DNA from: Candidatus Lindowbacteria bacterium RIFCSPLOWO2_12_FULL_62_27
GTDB taxonomy: Bacteria > Lindowbacteria > 2-12-FULL-62-27
DNA: 64,000 nucleotides
Reading direction: 5' to 3'
Assembly: GCA_001784175.1 (NCBI GenBank)
Contig: MFPR01000041.1
Location: 1-64,000 of the forward strand
Below are positions 25,047 to 33,310 of the stretch, one piece after another. Positions within the stretch are counted from its first letter, which is position 1, and each line of letters begins with the position of its first letter. The notes beneath the pieces were generated by a model. That model worked only from the letters and a program-made list of their open reading frames with translations, searched no databases and was not told the DNA's origin. Made by a program: the position numbers and the translations under genes.

Positions 25047-26252
25047 ATGACGGACAAACATACGGTTCTCTTCATCGGGCGCGGTCAGACGTACGACGAC
25101 TTGAAATTGTATCTCCAAAATTTGAAAGAGATCGAACTGCATCACGAGGACGTGGCGGCGGTGGAGGAAATGAAAAACGGCCATTCGGATATCCTGATGA
25201 TCGAATACGCCAAAAACCACGAGAACACGTGCGGCCTTCTCGAGGAACTCTGCGCGCGGTATCCCGACTGCATTCTGCTGCTCATGGCGCCTCAGAAACC
25301 GGGACCGGAGCAATTGATGCAGTACATGAAATGTGGCGTCCGCGACATCGTCACCCCGGACGACAATCTGGAGGCGTTTCTGCAAAAGGCCGTCGCGCTG
25401 ATCCACCGGCGGTCGGAGGCGGGCCGGCCCGGCGCCGGCCGGCTCGGCCGGGTCCTGTGTTTTTTCAGCTCGAAAGGCGGCGTCGGGAAGACGTTTCTGG
25501 CGGTGTCCGCCGGTCGTGTGCTGGGCCAAAGCCCCGAGCGCCGGACCGTTCTGGTGGACTTCGATCTTCAGTTCGGCGACATGGACCTTTACCTGGACGC
25601 GAACAGTCCCAGGACGATCGGAGAATTGTTCGAGGAGGTCCGGAACAACGGCGACCGGCTGTCCGATTTTATTTTGGACAGCCACGTCCATCCGGTCACG
25701 CCCACCTTGCACCTTCTGTCCGCGCCGCTGTCGCCGGAAAAGGCGGAATCTATTCAGAGCGGGTCGGTCGTCCAGTTGATCAAGGCATTGAAGAAACGGT
25801 ATGACTTCGTCGTCCTCGACGCCGGCGGCGTCCTGAACGACATCGCCCTGGCGGCCTTCGACAAGGCGGACCGCATATTTCTCGTGGTCAACGGCGAGAT
25901 CGCGTCCATCAAAAACGCCGGGCAGACCTTTCAACTGCTGAAAAAACTGAATTATGACGAAACCAGGATCGACTTTGTCGTCAATGCGGTTTCGGAAACA
26001 TTTCCGCTGGACGAGGGAACGTTGATGAAGATCCTGACGCGCAAGCCCGTCGCGCGGATCCCGGCGTCGGCGCGCGTCCGGGAGTCGATCAACCAGGGGT
26101 ACAACCTCGTCCTGAAAAAGCCGGAGGACCCGGCCGTCCGGGGCATTCGGGAATTCTGCGGAAAAATCGCCGCGGATTTCAACGTCCGGCTGGATCTCCG
26201 GGACCGGCCGTCCGGATTTTGGGGCCGGCTCTTCAAGGCCGGAGCGGCCTGA
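25047..26252 (+). CDS. cpaE: Tad pilus localisation ATPase CpaE/TadZ
   Basis: 401 residues from ATG 25047, directly after the secretin stop. Residues 1-120 form a degenerate receiver-like domain (ILMIEYAKNHENTCGLLEEL). Residues 130-390 are a MinD/ParA-type ATPase with a deviant Walker A (SSKGGVGKTFLAV), Walker A' VLVDFDLQFGDMDLYL and YDFVVLDAGG. TadZ/CpaE proteins position the pilus machine at the pole or membrane. Part of the Tad operon. Confidence 0.92.
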   Translation: MTDKHTVLFIGRGQTYDDLKLYLQNLKEIELHHEDVAAVEEMKNGHSDILMIEYAKNHENTCGLLEELCARYPDCILLLMAPQKPGPEQLMQYMKCGVRDIVTPDDNLEAFLQKAVALIHRRSEAGRPGAGRLGRVLCFFSSKGGVGKTFLAVSAGRVLGQSPERRTVLVDFDLQFGDMDLYLDANSPRTIGELFEEVRNNGDRLSDFILDSHVHPVTPTLHLLSAPLSPEKAESIQSGSVVQLIKALKKRYDFVVLDAGGVLNDIALAAFDKADRIFLVVNGEIASIKNAGQTFQLLKKLNYDETRIDFVVNAVSETFPLDEGTLMKILTRKPVARIPASARVRESINQGYNLVLKKPEDPAVRGIREFCGKIAADFNVRLDLRDRPSGFWGRLFKAGAA

Positions 26253-26267
26253 GAGGGCGGCGCGACC

Positions 26268-27602
26268 ATGTCCCTGTTGACACGCCTCGATGGGGGGCGC
26301 ACGGTGGCCGAGGAACCCGTTTCCGTATCCCCCCAACCCGAGGATCAATTCAGGACGGATCTGCATCATTGGCTCGTCGACAAATTCAAGAAAGAGCGGC
26401 CGGCGGGTGGGAGGACGAACGATCGCGAATTCATGCGGCGGAAAATCACGGCGGAAATCAAGGCCCATCTCGAACAGCATCGAAAGAATTTCACGCCCGG
26501 ACAGGTCGGCGTTCTGGTCGAGGACATGGTGAACGAAATGGCGGGCTTGAGCATCCTCGAGCCTCTCCTGAACGACGAGGAAATTTCAGAAATCATGGTG
26601 AATGGCCCTGACCGGATCTACGTCGAAAAGAGGGGCAAACTGATGAAAAGCGACTGCCGGTTCCGCGGCGAAGAACACCTCCGGCATGTCATCGACCGGA
26701 TCGTCATGCCGCTGGGCCGGCGCATTGACGAGACCTCGCCCATGGTTGACGCGCGGCTGCCGGACGGCTCCCGCGTGAACGCCGTCATTCCGCCGCTGGC
26801 GCTGAACGGGTCCTCGCTCACCATCCGGAAATTCTCAAAACGGAAACTGGATATCGAGGACTTGATACGTTTCGGCACCCTCAGCGCGAAAATCGCGAAA
26901 TTTCTCAACTACTGCGTGAAAGGCAGACTCAACATCGTGGTGTCCGGCGGCACCGGATCCGGCAAGACGACGACCCTGAACGTTCTTTCCTCCTTCATCC
27001 CGCATGACGAGCGGATCGTCACCATCGAGGACGCAGCGGAATTGAAGCTCCTTCAGGAGCACGTCGTGTCGCTCGAAACCCGCCCGGCCCCCCACGCCGA
27101 GGGCGTGCCGGTGACCATCCGGGACCTGGTGCGAAACGCCCTCCGCATGAGGCCGGACCGCATCGTGATCGGGGAATGCCGCGGCGGCGAGGCCCTCGAC
27201 ATGCTGCAGGCCATGAACACCGGGCATGACGGATCCCTCACCACGGCACACGCCAATTCGCCGCGAGACATGCTGGCCCGGCTTGAGACGATGGTCCTCA
27301 TGGCGGGCATGGATCTGCCGGTGCAGGCCATCCGGGCGCAGATCGCCGGTGCCGTCGACCTGATCATCCAGCAGAGCCGCCTTCGGGACGGGAGCCGAAA
27401 AATCACCCGGGTCACCGAGGTCCAGGGCATGGAAAACGACAAGATCATCCTGCAGGACCTCTTCGAATTTTCGCAGACAGGGGTGGACGGGAGCGGCCGG
27501 GTCCTTGGATCGTTCGAGAGCATGGAACTCATCCCCAAATTCCTCGGGAAAATCGAACGGGAAGGGGTCAAGATTGATTATGACATATTCAAGCGTGAGT
27601 AG
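26268..27602 (+). CDS. cpaF: Tad pilus secretion ATPase CpaF/TadA
   Basis: 444 residues, type II/IV secretion ATPase. Walker A GGTGSGKTTTLN lies near residue 226, with the Asp box around IVTIEDAAELKLL, Walker B-region RPDRIVIGECRGGEALDML and the His box GHDGSLTTAHANSPRD. It powers pilus polymerisation from the cytoplasm. The N-terminal domain (about 1-180) is the usual CpaF form. 15 nt from cpaE; its 3' end overlaps cpaB by 23 nt. Confidence 0.95.
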   Translation: MSLLTRLDGGRTVAEEPVSVSPQPEDQFRTDLHHWLVDKFKKERPAGGRTNDREFMRRKITAEIKAHLEQHRKNFTPGQVGVLVEDMVNEMAGLSILEPLLNDEEISEIMVNGPDRIYVEKRGKLMKSDCRFRGEEHLRHVIDRIVMPLGRRIDETSPMVDARLPDGSRVNAVIPPLALNGSSLTIRKFSKRKLDIEDLIRFGTLSAKIAKFLNYCVKGRLNIVVSGGTGSGKTTTLNVLSSFIPHDERIVTIEDAAELKLLQEHVVSLETRPAPHAEGVPVTIRDLVRNALRMRPDRIVIGECRGGEALDMLQAMNTGHDGSLTTAHANSPRDMLARLETMVLMAGMDLPVQAIRAQIAGAVDLIIQQSRLRDGSRKITRVTEVQGMENDKIILQDLFEFSQTGVDGSGRVLGSFESMELIPKFLGKIEREGVKIDYDIFKRE

Positions 27603-28428
27603 ACGTACACTTTTCGTCGCGTTCGCCATCAGCTTATTGATGGCGCTGGTGGCGTACGCCTATGTCAAAAAGAGCGGGACCGGCATCCTGGGTGGCGAGG
27701 ATTCGACCGGTCTTATGTCCGTCCTTGTGGCCGCTGAAGACATTTCGGAGCGCCGGGTTGTGTCTGGAAAAATGTTTGTCTCACGCCCGATCTCCGCCGC
27801 GCTGTTCTCGGAAGGCATGGTCGCCAGGCTCGACCCGGCGGCGACGTATTATGCCCGCCATCCGATGATCCGGGGCGAGATTCTGTACGAGAGCCGGCTT
27901 GGGAACGCCGCCGAGGAGCCGGAACTGTCGTACATGGTCGACCGGGACCAGGGGGTGATCACGCTGGGGGTCACGGACGTGACCGGCATTTCCGGCCTCC
28001 TCAAGCCCGGGGACTACGTGGACGTGTACGCGACGTATTCCAGGGATCAACTGGCGGGTCAGGAAAAGCAGGACCGGACGGAGTCGATCACGCGGCGGAT
28101 CGTCTCCGGCTGCAAGGTGGTGGCGACAGGCCGGGAGGTTCTGTCGCCGGTCAAGGGCGGATCGAGGCCGGAGGCGGATCGGTTCGACCGCAAACGCGAA
28201 ATGGACAGTCTGAAACGGGTGACCCTGGCCGTCAGCGATACGGACATGGAGAAAATCATCTACGCCTATACCAACGGCAAGATCCATCTTGCGTTGAAAT
28301 CGGATGAGGAACAAACTCCGACGGGCCGGCACGGGTACAGCAACCACGATCTCCAGAACGAACTCTTTACCACCATCGAATGCATCCGGGCGGACAGGAC
28401 GGAATGGGTCCGCGTCGATGACCGCTGA
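27580..28428 (+). CDS. cpaB: Tad pilus assembly protein CpaB/RcpC
   Basis: 282 residues with an N-terminal membrane anchor (LFVAFAISLLMALVAYAYV), a SAF-like domain (VLVAAEDISERRVVSGKMF) and the RcpC/CpaB domain (VTGISGLLKPGDYVDVYATY, TLAVSDTDMEKIIYAYTNGK). Gene order is unusual: cpaB sits after cpaF, whereas it is often before the secretin. The start may be ATG 27580 (inside cpaF) or GTG 27595. It probably supports the secretin or channel in the periplasm. Confidence 0.85.
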   Translation: MTYSSVSRRTLFVAFAISLLMALVAYAYVKKSGTGILGGEDSTGLMSVLVAAEDISERRVVSGKMFVSRPISAALFSEGMVARLDPAATYYARHPMIRGEILYESRLGNAAEEPELSYMVDRDQGVITLGVTDVTGISGLLKPGDYVDVYATYSRDQLAGQEKQDRTESITRRIVSGCKVVATGREVLSPVKGGSRPEADRFDRKREMDSLKRVTLAVSDTDMEKIIYAYTNGKIHLALKSDEEQTPTGRHGYSNHDLQNELFTTIECIRADRTEWVRVDDR

Positions 28429-29389
28429 CGCCGTGTCCGGCCTGACGTTTATCTTCGTCGAAGCGTCGCTCATTTCAGCCGGCTGGCTCCTCCTCCGGCG
28501 TCGAGGATCGCGCTCTCTGAAACGCTTGGGGAGGTATTTCGTCATTCCCTCCGGGCGCGGGGTCAGCGCCATCGGCGCCGGCAAACCAAGCGTCTATCAG
28601 GCGATGGACACCCGGATGGAGCGGGTGCCCGTCCTGAGGTCGCTCTTCAATTACATCGAACAGCAGCTTGCGATGGCCAATCTCCCGCTGAAAACGTCTG
28701 AGTTTTTGACGGCGATTCTGATCCTGATGATCGCCGCCCTCGTCCTGCAGATCTTTCTGGCCGGCGGATACACCGCCCAAAGCCCGGTTATCCTTGTGGG
28801 TGTCCCCGTGATGTCCTTCGGGTTTCTCAAATGGCGCATCCGGATCCGCATGGGCAGGATCAGAAAACAGTTGAAGCTCGCCATTTCTCTTCTGGCCAAT
28901 CACCTCAAATCCGGAAACAGCTTCGTCCAGGCCCTGCGTCAGGTGACCGACGACCTGGATGAGCCGCTGAAGGGCGAGTTTGAACTCTTGCTGAACGAAA
29001 ACCGGCTCGGCATTTCCATGGAGGACGCGCTCAACAGCATGGTCAGGCGCGTCCCCTGCAAGGAACTGCGGACGCTGGTCCAGGGCGTGATGCTCCAGCA
29101 CGAGACCGGCAGCAACCTCGTCTACATCCTGAAAACCATTCACCAGACCCTCCAGGACCGGGACGATCTTCGCAACAAAATCAGTGTCCTCACCGTCCAG
29201 GGAAAACTGTCCGGCGTGGTCTGCGTCGCCATCCCGTTTCTGCTCTTCTGGCTCATGCACAAGACCCAGCCGGGATACGCCGATGTGATGGTTCATACAG
29301 AGACCGGCCGTCGCCTTCTCATGCTCTGCGGGATGCTCATCCTGGTGGGTTCTTTTTTCATCCTCAGGGTTGTGAGGTTCAAATACTGA
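28418..29389 (+). CDS. tadB: Tad pilus inner-membrane protein TadB
   Basis: 323 residues from ATG 28418, which overlaps the cpaB stop by 11 nt. One membrane helix near the N-terminus, a second pair near 105-145, the cytoplasmic type II secretion F-like domain (ISLLANHLKSGNSFVQALRQV, LVQGVMLQHETGSNLVYIL) and C-terminal helices. It is the platform protein that works with TadC and the CpaF ATPase. A longer upstream frame overlaps cpaB and is not needed. Confidence 0.9.
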   Translation: MTADAVSGLTFIFVEASLISAGWLLLRRRGSRSLKRLGRYFVIPSGRGVSAIGAGKPSVYQAMDTRMERVPVLRSLFNYIEQQLAMANLPLKTSEFLTAILILMIAALVLQIFLAGGYTAQSPVILVGVPVMSFGFLKWRIRIRMGRIRKQLKLAISLLANHLKSGNSFVQALRQVTDDLDEPLKGEFELLLNENRLGISMEDALNSMVRRVPCKELRTLVQGVMLQHETGSNLVYILKTIHQTLQDRDDLRNKISVLTVQGKLSGVVCVAIPFLLFWLMHKTQPGYADVMVHTETGRRLLMLCGMLILVGSFFILRVVRFKY

Positions 29390-29390
29390 C

Positions 29391-30329
29391 ATGGCCTTCG
29401 CGGCGGCGTCCTGGGTTTTCGTGATCGTCTTTTTCGGCGTCACGCTCCTGAGCGTATTCGAGGACCGGCAGAGTCTCAATGTCCTCGCGCGATTCAGGCG
29501 ATACATGACCCTCCGGATGGGACCGCCGGATCGACCGCGGTTCCATCGGACATTCCACCAGAGAATGATCCGGCCGGTTCTCGACCGAGTGCGGGCGTTG
29601 ATCAATACGCAAATCTCCGAATCGCTGCGCCGGACGATCCAGATGAAACTCCTCAACGCGGGCTGCGCCCTCCGGGTCACGCCGGAGGAATACCTGATGA
29701 ACGCGGCCGGCCGGATCGCGGGCCTGGGGGCGGCGGCCGCGGCCGTTCAGTATTCTCTGGGATTCGCCGTGGAGCGGATCCTGTTCAATTCGGTTCTGGT
29801 CGCGGCCTTGGGGGCCGCGCTGACGGTCCTGCTGCTCGATTCGAAAATCCGCCGCAGGATTTTCACGATCGAGCGCGAGCTGCCCGAGCTTCTGGATTAC
29901 ATCCAGGTGGCCGTCGAGGCGGGGCTGAGCGTGGACGTCGCGGTGGAGCGCATCGTTCGGGAGCAATCGAAAAGCATCATGGCCGGTGAATTCAGGATCT
30001 ATCTGAACGCCGTCGCCATGGGCCTGCCCCGGATGGACGCCCTGCATGAGCTGAACCACCGGACCCGGTCCCGATACGTGAAGAATTTCACGGACGGCAT
30101 CGTCCAGTCCGTCAAAACAGGGATTCCGACCGGGAACATCCTCCAGATCGTCCGGCGGGACATCTATGACGACATCCGGACCAGGGCTGAAAAAAAGGCG
30201 TATCGGGCGCCCGTCCTCATGATGATCCCGATGATCCTGTTCATTTTTCCGATCGTCTTCATCATCACGCTGGCGCCCACGCTCATGAAACTGATGAGTG
30301 GCGTGGGAACGCTGGGAGTGGAGTTTTAG
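29391..30329 (+). CDS. tadC: Tad pilus inner-membrane protein TadC
   Basis: 312 residues: N-terminal membrane helix, central helices, the type II secretion F-like domain (LPELLDYIQVAVEAGLSVD, RYVKNFTDGIVQSVKTGIP) and C-terminal helices (VLMMIPMILFIFPIVFIITL). TadB and TadC form the inner-membrane platform. It is the last recognisable Tad gene; no tadV/cpaA prepilin peptidase, tadD or minor TadF was seen in the window, so these must be elsewhere. Confidence 0.92.
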   Translation: MAFAAASWVFVIVFFGVTLLSVFEDRQSLNVLARFRRYMTLRMGPPDRPRFHRTFHQRMIRPVLDRVRALINTQISESLRRTIQMKLLNAGCALRVTPEEYLMNAAGRIAGLGAAAAAVQYSLGFAVERILFNSVLVAALGAALTVLLLDSKIRRRIFTIERELPELLDYIQVAVEAGLSVDVAVERIVREQSKSIMAGEFRIYLNAVAMGLPRMDALHELNHRTRSRYVKNFTDGIVQSVKTGIPTGNILQIVRRDIYDDIRTRAEKKAYRAPVLMMIPMILFIFPIVFIITLAPTLMKLMSGVGTLGVEF

Positions 30330-30332
30330 CGC

Positions 30333-30695
30333 ATGGCCGGATTCTTTGAGCGTCTGATGGGGCTGATGTTTAAACCGTCCCTCGGGCCGAACGAAGGACT
30401 ATGGCTGAGGCGCTGCCGGGCCATTCACACATTCTTCATGCGTTTCGATATCGACGTGATCTTCCTGAACCGGGACCTGCGCGTCGTGAAGCTGTGTGAG
30501 GGTGTTCCTCCCAACCGGCTGGGCCCTTTCTGTTTCGCCGCTGACTCCGTTCTGGAATGCCGCGCCGGTTTCATCGCCCGAAACGGGATCGCTCTCGGAA
30601 ATGTGCTGGTGTTCAGGAGAGGCGGATCAGCAGTGCTGTCGCGTCGGCGACCCTCGCGCCTGTGGCTGTCCGGCAGGCGGACTCGGCGCGGATGA
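30333..30695 (+). CDS. DUF192 family protein
   Basis: 120 residues. GLMFKPSLGPNEGLWLRRC, IHTFFMRFDIDVIFLNRDLR and VLECRAGFIARNGIALGN follow the DUF192 (COG1430) pattern. Function is unknown; members often sit next to export or pilus loci. It begins 3 nt after tadC and so is probably the last gene of that unit. Its last 25 residues are Arg-rich, unlike the family, and overlap the convergent thioesterase gene by 83 nt; a frameshift or stop loss near the end could explain this. Confidence 0.75.
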   Translation: MAGFFERLMGLMFKPSLGPNEGLWLRRCRAIHTFFMRFDIDVIFLNRDLRVVKLCEGVPPNRLGPFCFAADSVLECRAGFIARNGIALGNVLVFRRGGSAVLSRRRPSRLWLSGRRTRRG

Positions 30696-31014
30696 ATTTG
30701 GATCGGACCTCAATCAGGCGGCCGGTGATGGTCAGCGGCTGGTCGGTATCGACCGGTTCGCGGTAGCGGATGGTCATTTCGCCCGTGACGGCCGGCATGT
30801 CCAGAAGATAGGCGACATTCACCATCGATTCGTCCATGATCGCCGAAAGAATTCCGCCGTGCAGCCGGTTCTTCCAGCCCTGAAACCGGCGGTCCGGCCG
30901 GAAGACGGCCGAGATTTGGCGGGTGGTCAGGTCCACGTCGAAACTGAGCTTCAGGCCGATGGGATTGGCCCGGCCGCAGACGAAACAGTGGTCGTCGTCG
31001 CGGAGGTCCGTCAT
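30613..31014 (-). CDS. Hotdog-fold thioesterase (PaaI-like)
   Basis: 133 residues. CFVCGRANPIGLKLSF and the hotdog helix LHGGILSAIMDESMVNVAY identify an acyl-CoA thioesterase of the PaaI/4HBT type. It would hydrolyse an acyl thioester; substrate unknown. The ATG overlaps the stop of waaA as ATGA (31011-31014), so it is coupled to that gene. Its 3' end is antisense to the end of the DUF192 gene. Confidence 0.85.
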   Translation of the reverse strand: MTDLRDDDHCFVCGRANPIGLKLSFDVDLTTRQISAVFRPDRRFQGWKNRLHGGILSAIMDESMVNVAYLLDMPAVTGEMTIRYREPVDTDQPLTITGRLIEVRSKFIRAESACRTATGARVADATALLIRLS

Positions 31015-32363
31015 GCGGTCATCGTCTCCAGGAGTTCCGCCGCGATCCGGCCGGCGGCGCCTTGCAGGGAATCGAACGCCTCCCTCGCCTGCCGGCCCAT
31101 TCGCTCGGCGCGATCGCGGTCGAACAGAATCGGCGCCGCGGCGCCCGCAAACGCCTCCTTCGACGTCACCCGGAGGGCGCCCCTGTCCGCCAGGGCCTCC
31201 TCCGCGTCCCGGAAGTTCTCCATGTGCGGGCCGAACAGGATCGGCCGGCCGAAGGCGGCGGGCTCGAAAATGTTGTGGCCGCCGACAGGCACGAGGCTTC
31301 CGCCGACGAAAACGACGGAGGCGCGCGGAAAAAATACGCGGGTCAATTCGCCGATCGTGTCGATCAAGAGAACATCAGACGCTCCGGCGACCGCCGGCCA
31401 GGCGGTATCCACGTCGCCGGGGGACGGCCGAATCATGCTGCGAAGGATCGGCCTGAACCCATGCGCTTCTATCCGCGCCCGGACCTCTTTGGCGCGTTCG
31501 GGATGGCGGGGCGCGAGGGCCAATCGAAACGATCGGCCCTGAGATTTCCAGGCCTTCGCCGCCTCGAGCATCACCTCCTCCTCGCCCGGATGGGTGCTCG
31601 CGGCCAGGAGGAGCGGCGGCGCGTCGGGGTCGATCCGGACCGGGCCGGACCCGGCCGCGCCGGCGCCCGCGCGCCGCTCATTCAGGACCATCGCGTCGAT
31701 TTTCAAGTTTCCGCCGACATGAACCCGGTCCGTCGGCGCGCCCAGGGCGAGGATCCGGTCGGCATCGAGTTTGGATTGCATCCAAAGCCGGGAGAATCTG
31801 GACAGAAGCGGTTTCAGAAAAAATTTCACAAGCGCGTAGCGCGGAAATGACCGGTCGGATATCCGGCCATTCGCCAAAAACAATCGCACTCCATTCCGGC
31901 TTGCGCGTTCGATCAGGCAGGGCCAAAGTTCGGTGTCGATCAAAACCAGGGCCGCCGGCCGGATCTCTCTGAGACGCCGCGCGACGGCCCATGGCAGGTC
32001 CAGCGGGAACATCAGCGGTCCCTCGACGGCGTCGTCCGGCGCCAGCGCCCGCCCGGCAAGCTCCAAGCCCGTGCGGGTGGTGACGGAGAGGGTCACGCCC
32101 CGCGACGGATCCATGGTTCGAATCGCGTGAATCAGCGGCTGGGCCGCGAGAACCTCGCCGACGGAAACGGCGTGGACCCAGATAGAACCTGAGATTTTAG
32201 ATTTTTGATTTTTGATTTTTGATTTTGGAAATTGGATTCCGGTGATGCCCAGGCGTTCCGGGATTGTGCCGAGTTCCCGTTTTTTCCACGCGCGCCAGAG
32301 CCAGTAGGGCGATGAAACCACAAGGCCCATGAGAAACAGGATGCGATAACCGAACGACAACAT
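31011..32363 (-). CDS. waaA: 3-deoxy-D-manno-octulosonic acid transferase
   Basis: 450 residues from ATG 32363. An N-terminal membrane anchor precedes the GT30 domain: WVHAVSVGEVLAAQPLI, LIDTELWPCLI, FLANGRISDRSF, AASTHPGEEEVML, LAPRHPERAKEV, VFVGGSLVPVGGHNIFEPAAFG. It adds KDO to lipid A precursor and therefore indicates lipopolysaccharide. A peptide encoded by an A/T-rich repeat (PKSKIKNQKSKI) is inserted in frame between the anchor region and the WVHAVSVGE motif. The upstream frame to 32621 overlaps the PHP gene and is rejected. Confidence 0.93.
   Translation of the reverse strand: MLSFGYRILFLMGLVVSSPYWLWRAWKKRELGTIPERLGITGIQFPKSKIKNQKSKISGSIWVHAVSVGEVLAAQPLIHAIRTMDPSRGVTLSVTTRTGLELAGRALAPDDAVEGPLMFPLDLPWAVARRLREIRPAALVLIDTELWPCLIERASRNGVRLFLANGRISDRSFPRYALVKFFLKPLLSRFSRLWMQSKLDADRILALGAPTDRVHVGGNLKIDAMVLNERRAGAGAAGSGPVRIDPDAPPLLLAASTHPGEEEVMLEAAKAWKSQGRSFRLALAPRHPERAKEVRARIEAHGFRPILRSMIRPSPGDVDTAWPAVAGASDVLLIDTIGELTRVFFPRASVVFVGGSLVPVGGHNIFEPAAFGRPILFGPHMENFRDAEEALADRGALRVTSKEAFAGAAAPILFDRDRAERMGRQAREAFDSLQGAAGRIAAELLETMTA
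32192..32235. repeat. TGATTTTT short-period repeat inside waaA
   Basis: About four to five units close to TGATTTTT. Read in frame on the minus strand it encodes a Lys/Ser/Ile/Asn-rich peptide inside the KDO transferase. Similar repeats at 46664-46706 and 51583-51618 also lie in frame within genes. Confidence 0.8.
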
Positions 32364-32389
32364 CCTCAGTTCGAAAGGCCCGGGACGGC

Positions 32390-33310
32390 TTACCGTCGAG
32401 TTCGAAAAATGTTTCGCGGGGCGTGCGCGGTGCGCGCCGCCGCCCGGCGGCGCGCCGGCGATACCGGCTGGACATTCCTCAGAATCTGCGTGAGAGACGC
32501 GCGCCCGGACCGCCGGGACGTGCCGTTGCCCTGCAGAAACCACTCGCCCAGATCGTAGGGTTCGTCGAGCGTGCCGTGCCAGTCCGAACCGCCGGTGATC
32601 AGGAGGCGCCGGCGCCGGCAAAATTCAATCAGGGAGGATTGAAGCGCCTGCGAATGCCTGGGATGAAGGACCTCGATCGCGTCCAATCCGGCGTCCACGA
32701 GTTTCTCTCTGAGCCGCGCGCCTCCCGTGGAAAAAACTGGGTGGGCCAGCGAAACGAACCCGCCGGCTTCGTGCACGACCTGCACGGCCTCGGCGGGTGT
32801 GACCGTTTCGTACGGCACGTACGCTGGCTTGCCCCGCCGCAGGTATCGCTTGAAGGCCGATTCGACGTCGGGCACAAGTCCGGCCGCGACCAGCGCCTGC
32901 GCGATATGAACCCGGCCGGGCGCCGACGTTTTTTCGGTGTGGATGAGGGCCGGCGCGATCCGGACTCCGAGGTCATGGAGCCGGCGGAGGATCGCGCGGA
33001 ACCGTTTTTCGCGAAGCTGCCGCTGGTAGTCGATGAGGTGGCGGAGCATGGGGGCGTCGGGGGAAAAATCGTAGCCGAGAAGGTGGATGTCCTGGTCTTC
33101 GTGCCGGGTGGAAATTTCGATGCCCGGCATGAGCCGCACGCCGTTCTGTTTGGCGGCGCGCTGTCCCCGCTCCCAGGAATCGACGTTGTCGTGCTCCGTC
33201 AGCGCGATGGTGGTCAGCCCCGCCAGCGCGGCGCGCGCCACCAGGACCTCGACGGGCGCCGCTCCGTCAGACGCGTCGGTGTGGAGATGGAGATCGATGC
33301 GCTGGACCAT
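32390..33310 (-). CDS. PHP-domain phosphoesterase
   Basis: 306 residues from ATG 33310. RIDLHLHTDASDG, ALTEHDNVDSW, MPGIEISTRHEDQDIHLLG, SLAHPVFSTGG and ITGGSDWHG are the ordered metal-binding motifs of a PHP domain close to the YciV/RnaAM 3',5'-nucleotide phosphatase group. It probably hydrolyses short nucleotides or nucleoside 3',5'-bisphosphates. The start overlaps the stop of the TPR gene as TAATG, so it is translationally coupled. The C-terminal 30 residues are Arg/Ala-rich. Confidence 0.88.
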   Translation of the reverse strand: MVQRIDLHLHTDASDGAAPVEVLVARAALAGLTTIALTEHDNVDSWERGQRAAKQNGVRLMPGIEISTRHEDQDIHLLGYDFSPDAPMLRHLIDYQRQLREKRFRAILRRLHDLGVRIAPALIHTEKTSAPGRVHIAQALVAAGLVPDVESAFKRYLRRGKPAYVPYETVTPAEAVQVVHEAGGFVSLAHPVFSTGGARLREKLVDAGLDAIEVLHPRHSQALQSSLIEFCRRRRLLITGGSDWHGTLDEPYDLGEWFLQGNGTSRRSGRASLTQILRNVQPVSPARRRAAARTAHAPRNIFRTRR

